A DNA stretch of 37,983 nucleotides, from assembly GCA_020629115.1 (NCBI GenBank), contig JAHDDY010000019.1, positions 21,912-59,894 of the forward strand, read 5' to 3'. Numbering within the stretch: position 1 is the stretch's first letter; each line of letters opens with the position of its first letter. The position numbers and the translations under genes are program-made. This document shows, in pieces, positions 8,301-15,300 of the stretch. The notes below the pieces were generated by a model that was given only the letters and a program-made list of their open reading frames with translations, did no database searches and was not told where the DNA came from. The stretch is from Paracoccaceae bacterium (GTDB lineage: Bacteria > Pseudomonadota > Alphaproteobacteria > Rhodobacterales > Rhodobacteraceae).

Positions 8301-8609
8301 GATGCTGGCCGAGCCTTCGCGGGAGCGGGAGATGACCTCCTCGACGCCGGAGATGGCGAGGAGGGCGGGCTCGAGGACGGTGACGATGCCCTCGTCCACG
8401 TCCTGCGCCCCCGAACCGGGCCAGGCGACGCCGACCGTGACGGTATCGCGGACGATATCGGGGAAGAACTGCGCGCGGATCTGGGATGCGGCGTAGGCGC
8501 CGATCATCAGCATGACGATCAGCAGCAGGTTCGCCGCCGTGCGATGGCGGACGAAATAGGCGAGGAAGCCGGTGCCCGCGTCCTCGGGGCGGTCGGTGGC
8601 GCGGCTCAT
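5310..8609 (-). CDS. RND efflux transporter permease (AcrB/HAE1-type)
   Basis: A 1099-residue inner-membrane proton-driven pump. TM1 lies near residues 24-42 and is followed by a large periplasmic loop. TM4 carries GIIVDDAIVVGE with the proton-relay pair D405-D406. The second half repeats the fold and has a second periplasmic loop before the last helices. The start at 8609 (MSRATD...) is chosen because a 22-residue extension further upstream is Gly/Pro/Arg-rich and encoded by a palindromic repeat. The last roughly 55 residues form a strongly basic tail (RLRGKQLRERRRRTGYGRRR) not usual in AcrB; it may lie in the cytoplasm. The adaptor gene is 127 bases upstream on the same strand. No TolC-like outer-membrane gene is present, so the channel must be encoded elsewhere. 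The substrate is unknown. Confidence 0.93.
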   Translation of the reverse strand: MSRATDRPEDAGTGFLAYFVRHRTAANLLLIVMLMIGAYAASQIRAQFFPDIVRDTVTVGVAWPGSGAQDVDEGIVTVLEPALLAISGVEEVISRSREGSASIVLTFEDGYDMGQAADDVQAAVDAASTLPDEIEDPTVTRGVFRDRVVDIALSGEVGIDRLAAYADELIARLFQAGVSQTAVSGIPETVITVQPSTESLLRHDLTLTEVADAVTARVTGVPSGDVDARSQRVRAGEDRRSIPEIGATPIRTLPDGTQLTLRDVATIEDAGFRDAVQIFRNGMPSILVSAQRSASGDALEVQAAVDRVVEDMRASLPAGVEIVTGRSRAEPIADRLNMLIRNGLSGLALVLILLFLFLSARTAFWVAAGIPISIAMTLGIMYFSGQTLNMISMFALIISLGIIVDDAIVVGEHADTLRRKGFSPSAAAANAARRMASPVVSASITTVIAFAGLVAVGGRFGSLIAAIPFVVTAVIIASLIESFLILPAHMRHALSARNASPWYDWPSRQFNRGFLWVRDTLFRPFIALVVRLRYVTIAGAISLLLWSVSLLVDGTVRWEFFSRPEQGTISANVIMQSGATRADTLAMLNEMNRALEVVNARYAEEYGRAPVDFSSARLGDTVGWRFSGGDNKPKDLIGGFQAALIDADQRPYSSYKFQADWDDEIVVDPKVELFSLRSARAGPGGDAIDVKFTGADAPTLKAASEALKAGLSDVEGVSGLDDSLVYDKVELVLTLTPRGEALGFTTQGLGRELRARLTGIDAAEFARDARQVTVRVEPPEGEIGADYLETARLRAPNGAIVTLGEIVEIRSRQGFAAIIREDGLRVASVTGEIDDAPGMQAAVYDVMEGAILPSIAAEYGVSYVTAGAAEDERQFLSDALIGFVGCLAGIYLTLAWVFASWTRPLVVMLVIPFGLIGAIWGHHWMGLSLSMFSVVGLIGMSGIIINDSIVLVTTIDEHAETRGRIPSIVDGATERLRAVVLTTLTTVGGLTPLLFEQSRQALFLKPTVVTLAFGLGFGVVLVLLVTPSVMAVEHDIRMALNSLRHMIRLRGKQLRERRRRTGYGRRRPSRRQVLAHKYAATVPARYVPPERPAYRDAAE

Positions 8610-8644
8610 GGGGCGGTCTCGTCGGGGGTCGGAGAAAGCGCTCT

Positions 8645-8665
8645 GCCCCGGACCTGATCCGGGGC
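8645..8665. repeat. Palindromic repeat unit (REP-like)
   Basis: A perfect 8-bp inverted repeat, GCCCCGGA and TCCGGGGC, with a 5-base loop. It sits between the adaptor and RND permease genes and is paired with a second, different palindrome 30 bases away. GCCCCGGA palindromes of this kind recur in alphaproteobacterial intergenic regions. Confidence 0.7.
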
Positions 8666-8695
8666 CTTTCTCCATATCGCGCGCCGCCCGAAGAG

Positions 8696-8716
8696 GCCCC
8701 GCATCGAGTGCGGGGC
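8696..8716. repeat. Second palindromic repeat unit (REP-like)
   Basis: A perfect 8-bp inverted repeat, GCCCCGCA and TGCGGGGC, around a 5-base loop. It lies just after the adaptor stop codon (minus strand). With the unit at 8645-8665 it forms a mosaic pair that could stall transcription or protect the upstream mRNA, changing the ratio of adaptor to pump. Confidence 0.7.
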
Positions 8717-8736
8717 AGGGGGTACTTCACCGATCA

Positions 8737-10227
8737 TCACGATCCCCCCGCCGGTCGCGCGGGCCGCGCGCCACCTTCGGCAGCGGGAGCGGCCTCGTCG
8801 CCCCCCGGCTTGCCGGCATTCCCGGACGGCGCGCCTGTCGCGCGCTCGCCGCCCGGTCGCCCGCCCCCCGGCCTGCCGCCGCCCTCGCCCTCGCCCCCGC
8901 CGCCCCGGGCCGCGCGGCGGGCGGCGGCCTCGCGCTTGGCCTCCTCCTGGGCGAGGGCGGCTTCCTCGGCGTTCTGGACCTTGATGCCCGGCCCGAGCTG
9001 CGGGCGCAGTTCGGCGACGATGCGCGCGCCGAAGGGGGCCTCGTCGATCACCAGCGTGTCGGCCATGCGGCGCAGGATGCGCACGCGCGTCTCCTCCAGC
9101 CGGTTCTCCTCGCCGATGACGTAGATCACGCCCGCCTCGGTCGCAGCCCGGGCCGGGATCTCCGCGACCTGCGTCAGGGGCGGCTCGTCGACCTCGACGG
9201 TGACGAAATCGCCGGGGCGCAGGGGCGTCGAGCCGTCCGCGAGCACGGTGGCGTAGACCGTGCGCCCGCCCTCGGCCCCGGTGATGGCGGCGATGCGGGC
9301 GAGGACGGCCCCGGTGTCGATCCGCCGCTCGCCCAGATCGAGGAACACCCGAGCCTTGAGCGGCAGCAGCGCGCCGTTTTCGCCGAGAAGCCGGGCGAAC
9401 TGCGCGTCCGAGACGCGGAAGGCGACCTCCAGCGCGGCGAGGTCGATGAGCCGCCCCAGCGCCTCGTTCGTGCCCACCAGCCGGCCCAGCACCGCGGTCG
9501 TCTCGGTCAGGACCCCGGCGAAGGGGGCGCGGATGGCGGTGTCGGCCACGTCGCGGCGGGTGTCGGAGACGGCGAGGTCGGCGCGCTGGATGGCGAGGCG
9601 GGCCTGCTCGACCTGCTTGCGCGCGTTCTCCAGCGCCTGACGCCGGGTGATGACCGATTGCTCGGCGGAGGCGAAGGCGAGCTGGTCCGCCTCCACCGCC
9701 GTCTTGGCCACCAGCCCGCGATTGGCGAGATCGACCCGGCGGCGCAGGGCGTCGCGGCGCAGGTTGGACTGGGTCCGGGCGGCGGCCAGCTCGGCCTCGG
9801 CCAGCGCGACCGCCTGCACCGCCTGCGCCTCGCGCGAGCGGGCATCGGCCAGCCCCGCCACCGCGTCGGCCTCGCGCGAGCGGGTGGTCGCGGGGTCGAT
9901 GCGCAGCAGCAGATCGCCCTCGGCCACGCGTGAGCCTTCGCGGAAGTCGCCCGCGATGTCGATGACGCGCCCGGGCTGCGCGGTGCGCAGCTCCAGCACG
10001 CGCCCGGCCTCGACGGTGCCGTAGGCGGTGAGGACGGGCGTCACCGTGGCCGGTTCGAGCACCCGGTCCTGCACCGTGTAGACCCGCTCGGGGGCCGCGC
10101 GCTTGGGCCGTTCGACCGATGCCGCCTCCCGCGCCGCGCCGAGGCGCGACACGCCGAAGGACAGCGCCCCGGCCATGAGGGCGAGGACGATCAGCGTGCC
10201 GACGAGGCTGCGCAGGAGGAATCGCAT
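8737..10227 (-). CDS. RND efflux periplasmic adaptor (HlyD/membrane fusion protein family)
   Basis: A 496-residue adaptor linking an RND pump to an outer-membrane channel. Residues 1-30 form an N-terminal membrane anchor or uncleaved signal. A barrel/lipoyl part (about 50-110, with GRVIDIAGDFREGSRVAEGDLL) is followed by a long Ala/Arg/Glu/Gln-rich coiled-coil hairpin (about 115-225), the returning lipoyl half (about IRAPFAGVL), a beta-barrel, and a membrane-proximal domain. The last roughly 80 residues are a low-complexity Gly/Arg/Pro/Ala extension with repeated GGGRPGG units, which typical adaptors lack. This gene is upstream of the RND permease and the two are separated by two palindromes. 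The start at 10227 gives a normal anchor. Confidence 0.92.
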   Translation of the reverse strand: MRFLLRSLVGTLIVLALMAGALSFGVSRLGAAREAASVERPKRAAPERVYTVQDRVLEPATVTPVLTAYGTVEAGRVLELRTAQPGRVIDIAGDFREGSRVAEGDLLLRIDPATTRSREADAVAGLADARSREAQAVQAVALAEAELAAARTQSNLRRDALRRRVDLANRGLVAKTAVEADQLAFASAEQSVITRRQALENARKQVEQARLAIQRADLAVSDTRRDVADTAIRAPFAGVLTETTAVLGRLVGTNEALGRLIDLAALEVAFRVSDAQFARLLGENGALLPLKARVFLDLGERRIDTGAVLARIAAITGAEGGRTVYATVLADGSTPLRPGDFVTVEVDEPPLTQVAEIPARAATEAGVIYVIGEENRLEETRVRILRRMADTLVIDEAPFGARIVAELRPQLGPGIKVQNAEEAALAQEEAKREAAARRAARGGGGEGEGGGRPGGGRPGGERATGAPSGNAGKPGGDEAAPAAEGGARPARPAGGS

Positions 10228-10304
10228 GGGTGGTTCTATCCCGTTCTACGAGCGGATGGTACGGGTACGGTGCGCCTTTCCGTCGATGTAGGACGGTCGC
10301 GCGC

Positions 10305-12347
10305 CTATTCGACGCGGATGCGCGCGCGGGCTGCCTCGCCCCGCGCGTCGATGACCGCGATGGAGAGGAAGCCGGGGCCGGGGGGCGTGGCGACGATCTG
10401 CCGGGCATAGGGATCGGCGGGAAGCGGCGTCCCGTCGAGCAGCCAGCGGAAGGGCGGCGCGCCGCCCCCGACCCGGAAGGCGAGCGCCTCCCCGTCCTCC
10501 CAGTCGAGCCGCGCCCCGTCGGGCGGGAAGGCGATGGCCGGGCGGTCCCGCACCGCGACGGGGGCCGAACGGGTGCGGAAGCGCCTGAGCGGCGCGGGCA
10601 GGTCCCGGTGCGCCACGCGCAGGGTGGCGGGCGGGGCGGGGGGCAGCGGCTCGGGGAGGGATGTCAGCCGCGCATAGGCCTCGAACAGGACCGGCGCGGC
10701 GGTCTCCAGACCCAGGATGCCGGGCGAGGGCGCGCCGTCGGGCCGGCCCAGCCACAGCCCGATCACGTGCCGCCCGTCGAAGCCCACGGCCCAGGCGTCG
10801 CGGTGGCCGTAGGAGGTGCCGGTCTTGAAGGCCAGCGTCTCGGGGGCCGCCCCGCCGGGCACGGGCGCTCCGGCGAGGATGTCGCCGACATGCCACGCGG
10901 CCTCGGGCGACAGGACGGGAAGGCCGGGCGCGGCCGGGGCCTCGCCGGGCGTCTCCCGCAGCGTGACCGCCTCGCCGCCCCGCGCGATGGCGGCGTAGAG
11001 CTGCACGAGGTCGTGCAGGCTCGTCCCCGCCCCGCCCAGCGCGATGGCCAGGCCCGGCGCGTCGCCCGGCGGCAGGACGACCCGCGCCCCGCCGCGCGTC
11101 ATCCGCGAGACCAGCCGCGCCGGGCCGACCCCCTCCAGCGCCGCGACGGCGGGGATGTTGAGCGACAGGTGCAGCGCGCGGCGGATGCTGACGGTGCCGT
11201 GCCACTGCCGGTCGAAGTTGAGCGGGGCGTAGCGGCCGAAGACCGTGGGCCTGTCGTCGATCAGCGTCTCGGGATGGGCGAGGCCCCGCTCGAAGGCCAG
11301 CCCGAAGATCAGGGGCTTCAGCGTCGAGCCGGGCGAGCGGATGGCGCGCGTCATGTCGACGAAGCCGTGGCGGCGCGGGTCGGTCCGGCCCGCCGAGCCG
11401 ATCCGCGCCACGATCTCGCCCGTGCGGTGGTCCGCCACGACGGCCGCCGCCGAGACCGATGCGCCCAGCGCGCGGGCGCGGTCGCGCAGCAGGGTCTCCA
11501 GCGACGCCTGCACGTCCCCGTCGAGGGTCGTGCGCACCGCCGCGCCGGGCCGGCGCACGCGGTCGGCGAGGTGGGCGGCATACTGCGGGAAGGGCCGCCG
11601 CGCGGTCGGCACCGCCTCGCGCAGCGCGGCACGCGCGTCGCCCTCCGGCAGCGCCCCCGCCGACACCGCCCGCGCCAGCACCCGCCCCCGCGCGGCCTCG
11701 GCCCGGCCCGCGTGGCGGTCGGGGCGGCGGGTCTCGGGCGACTGGGGCAGGGCGACGAGGAGGGCCGCCTCGGCGGGGGTCAGGCGGCGCGGCTCCTTCC
11801 CGAACCAGGTCAGCGTCGCCGCGCGCACCCCCTCGATATTGCCGCCGAAGGGGGCGAGGGTGAGGTACAGGTCGAGGATCGCGTCCTTGCCCAGCCGCCG
11901 CTCCAGCGCCAGCGCGAGGCGCACCTGGCGCAGCTTGGCGCGGACGGAGCGCGTCGGCGCGTCCTCCAGCAGGCGCGCGACCTGCATCGTGATCGTGGAC
12001 CCGCCCGAGACGATGCGCCCGGCCCTCGCGGAGGACAGCATCGCCCGTGCCATCGCCCGCAGGTCGACCCCGCCATGCTCCCGGAACCGCCTGTCCTCGT
12101 AGGCGAGGAGCTGCGCGACGTAGCCTTGATCCACCTCCCGGCCCGCGACGGGCAGACGCCACAGCCCGCTCTCCACCTGATAGGCGCGCAGGAGCCGCCC
12201 CTCCCGGTCCAGCACGGTGGCGGAGACGGGCGGGGAGAGGTCCGGCAGGGCGGTCTCCGCGATCCAGCGGTCGAGCGCGAAGGCGGACGCGCCGAGGACG
12301 AGCGCGGTGGCGAGGAGGCGGCGGCGCCAGAGGCGGGGCAGGCTCAC
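10305..12347 (-). CDS. pbpC: Penicillin-binding protein 1C (bifunctional transglycosylase/transpeptidase)
   Basis: A 680-residue class A penicillin-binding protein. An N-terminal membrane anchor (about 10-25) precedes a GT51 transglycosylase domain with catalytic E84 in YEDRRFREHGGVD and a second conserved Glu, E149. The transpeptidase has S341-T-L-K344, S395-L-N397 and K508-T-G-T511, all intact. The C-terminal domain (about 590-680) is the PBP1C-specific beta domain. It would polymerise and cross-link peptidoglycan in the periplasm. The ATG at 12347 overlaps the stop of the alpha-2-macroglobulin gene by four bases (ATGA), the classic coupled pair in Proteobacteria. In E. coli PbpC is dispensable and is thought to repair murein while its partner traps attacking proteases. 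Confidence 0.97.
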   Translation of the reverse strand: MSLPRLWRRRLLATALVLGASAFALDRWIAETALPDLSPPVSATVLDREGRLLRAYQVESGLWRLPVAGREVDQGYVAQLLAYEDRRFREHGGVDLRAMARAMLSSARAGRIVSGGSTITMQVARLLEDAPTRSVRAKLRQVRLALALERRLGKDAILDLYLTLAPFGGNIEGVRAATLTWFGKEPRRLTPAEAALLVALPQSPETRRPDRHAGRAEAARGRVLARAVSAGALPEGDARAALREAVPTARRPFPQYAAHLADRVRRPGAAVRTTLDGDVQASLETLLRDRARALGASVSAAAVVADHRTGEIVARIGSAGRTDPRRHGFVDMTRAIRSPGSTLKPLIFGLAFERGLAHPETLIDDRPTVFGRYAPLNFDRQWHGTVSIRRALHLSLNIPAVAALEGVGPARLVSRMTRGGARVVLPPGDAPGLAIALGGAGTSLHDLVQLYAAIARGGEAVTLRETPGEAPAAPGLPVLSPEAAWHVGDILAGAPVPGGAAPETLAFKTGTSYGHRDAWAVGFDGRHVIGLWLGRPDGAPSPGILGLETAAPVLFEAYARLTSLPEPLPPAPPATLRVAHRDLPAPLRRFRTRSAPVAVRDRPAIAFPPDGARLDWEDGEALAFRVGGGAPPFRWLLDGTPLPADPYARQIVATPPGPGFLSIAVIDARGEAARARIRVE

Positions 12348-15300
12348 TCCGCCGTCACCGTCACGCTCCCCGCCGCCGTCCGCGCCCGGAATTCGGGGCG
12401 GTACATGTCCTCGACCAGGGCCGCCGGGTGGCGGAACGTGCCGGGCGAGATGGCGCGGACGATGTAGGCGAGGCTGAAATCATTCCGCGCGGTCACCGCC
12501 GCGACGAAGCGGTCCGAGCGGAACTCCGCATGCTCGGCCCGCGCCGTCTCCGGCAGCCAGTCGAGGGTCGCGATATCGCCCGCGCGCAGGAGCGCGGGGT
12601 TGTCGATCTCGAAGCCGGCGGGCAGGGCGTCGTCGACGATCAGCCGCGCCTGCGCCCCGCGCTCGACCGTCACGTCCAGCACCGCGACGAGCCGCGTGTC
12701 CCGCGCCACCGCCTCGGGCGAGACCGCGTCGCCGTCCATCGTGTAGTAGGTCCGGGCGATGGCGTAGCCGTTGCCGCTGGCCGGTTCCGGCTCCGTCGGC
12801 ACGCCGAAGACGGTCAGCACCGCGTCCACCGCCTCGCCGCCCGTGTTGGCGAGCGTCGCCGTCCGTCCCGACCGGATGTCCACGACCGAGCGGTCGAGCG
12901 GCGCGCCGTCCAGCGTCACGGAGGCGACGGCGGCATCGTTCAGGAGGGCGTTCGCGGCGAGGAGGGTCCAGACCTTCTCCTGCGTCGAGGTGTGGTCCTT
13001 CGCCGCGAAGCCGTCGGCGATGCGGCGCGTCAGGGCCTCCGCGTCCACCGCCTTCGACCCCGCCTCGACGGCGAGGGCCAGCACGCCCGCCGTGTCGCGC
13101 AGGGCGGTGCCGTAGTCGTCGCGCCAGCCGGGGCGGCGCTCCCCGGTCTCCGCACCCGCGAGGGCGAACATCGCGTCCGCGCGCCGCTGCTCGCCGTAGA
13201 GGGCCAGCGCCGCGCCGAGCTGCGCCTTGGCCAGCGGGGTAGCGAAGGCCGTGCCCCTGGCGTCGGCGTAGTAGCGCAGGTCCCCGATGGCCGCCGTTCC
13301 CTCCCGGGCCAGCACCATCAGCGCGTAGGCCAGCGCCTCGCCCCCCTCGTCGAAGTCGCCCGCGTAGGAGACGCGGTTGCGCAGGTTCGACAGCGCCGCG
13401 TCGAAGGCCCCGTCCGGCACCGCATGGCCCGCCTCCCGCGCGCGGGAGAGGAAGTCGGTCACGTAGGCGTCGAGCCAGAAATCCCCGTCGGAGGGCCGCC
13501 ACAGGCCGAAGGACCCGCCGCCGGTCTGGTTGGCGAGGACGCGGCGGATGGCGTCCGTCACGCGCGCCTCGACCCCGCCGTCGGGCGCGAGGCCCAGGTC
13601 GCGGGCGACCGCGCCGTGATACAGCAGTGGCAGGGCGCGCGAGGCCGTCTGCTCGGTGCAGCCGTAGGGATAGAGGTCGAGGCCCTGCAACGCCCCGGCC
13701 ACGTCGAAATTCGCCAGGGGCCCGACGACGAGCGTGGCCCGCCCGGTGCCGGGCATGAGGCCGGCGAAGGTGTCCTCGCCGACCGTCGCGGTGCCCCCCG
13801 CCGCCAGCGGCAGGCGGCTGCGCCGGGCGACGACCGGATCGTTCGCGCGCACGGGCAGGCGCACGGTCTTCGTCAGGCGCTTGCCATCCGGCGTGGTGGT
13901 GACGAGGCGGATGTCCGGGTCGCCCACCGTCCGCGCTGTTACGGGGACGGACAGGCGCGCCTGCCCCTTCTCCGCCAGCGTCACCGTCCGGTCGGCCTCG
14001 CCGAGGGTCAGTTCCGCGTCGCCCTCCAGCACCACCCGCACCTCGCCCGCCGGGCCGAAGGCGTGGGCCAGCTCGACCAGCACGCGGCTCTCGTCGCCCG
14101 GGGCGAGGAAGCGCGGGGCGCTGACGGAGACGACCACCGGGTCGCGGACGAGGACGTCCTTCTCGGCGCTGCCCACCGCCCCGTCGGTCCAGGCGGTCGC
14201 CATCAGGCGCACGGTGCCGTTGAAGTCGGGCAGGTCGAAGGCGACCCGCGCCACGCCGTCCGCATCCGTCGCGACCACGCCGGAGAAGAGGGCGACGAGA
14301 TCCTCGATGGGGGGCGGGGCCGCGCCGCCGCCGAGCGCACCGCCGCCCGAGCGGACCTGCCCCATCGCCCCGTCCAGCCCGTCGATGAGGCGTCCGTACA
14401 CGTCGCGCAGTTCCGCGCCGAGCGCGCGCTGGCCGAAATAGTGGTCCTCGACCTCCGGGAAGTCGAACCCGGTCACGTTCAGCACGCCCACGTCGACCGC
14501 CGCGACGGTGACGAAGGCCTCCGTCCCCGCCGCCAGCCCCGCGATGCGCACCGACCCGTCGAGCGGGCCGCGCGGGGCGGCCTCGTCCCCGGCGAGGAAG
14601 GCCACGTCGAGCGCGCGGTCCCCCGGATCGACGGGCATCCAGGCGAGGCCCATGGCCCGGGCCGGGTTGCGCCCGGCGGCGACGTCCATGGGCCGCAGCA
14701 GGGTCGCGACGACATACGCGCCCGCGCCCCATGCCTCGGTCACGGGCAGGGCGATCTCGCTCGTGCCCGCGTCGACGGTCTCGCGGGCCGAGGCGATCAG
14801 GCCGCCGCCGAGCACCTGCACCAGCACCTCGCCGCCGTGCCGCGCCTCGACGCGCAGGGTGGCGGTGTCGCCGATGGCATAGGCGTCCGCGTCCAGCGAG
14901 ACCTGGAGCGTGTCGGGCGTGCCCGAGCCGGCGACGGGGGCGTACCATCCGGCGGTGAAGCGGGTCGTCGTCGCGATGGCGGGGTCGTCCTTCGACGCGA
15001 TGCGCAGTTCGTACCGGCCCCAGTCCACGGGCGCGGCGACGGTGGTGGGCGCGTCGGCGGCGATGGCCGCCTCGCCGCTGGCGATGCGCTCGCGCGTGGT
15101 GATCGGCTCGTAGTCCCAGCGGCCGTCGAGATTGTACCACTGGTAGCGCGTGTTCAGCCGCGAAAGGGTCCAGACGGTCCCGGCCATCGCGATGCGCGCG
15201 CCGTCCGGCCCGACGGCGATGGCCTCGAACCGGGCCTCCTCGCCCCCGCTCACGGTCTCCCCGAAGAGGGGGCGCAGGCCGATCGCCGCGCGTTCGGCGG

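Noticed and set aside
5274-8657. 1127-residue plus-strand frame opposite the RND permease
   Set aside because: Its composition (very high Arg, His, Asp, Gly) is that of an antisense frame in 70 % GC DNA, and the opposite strand encodes a textbook RND protein.
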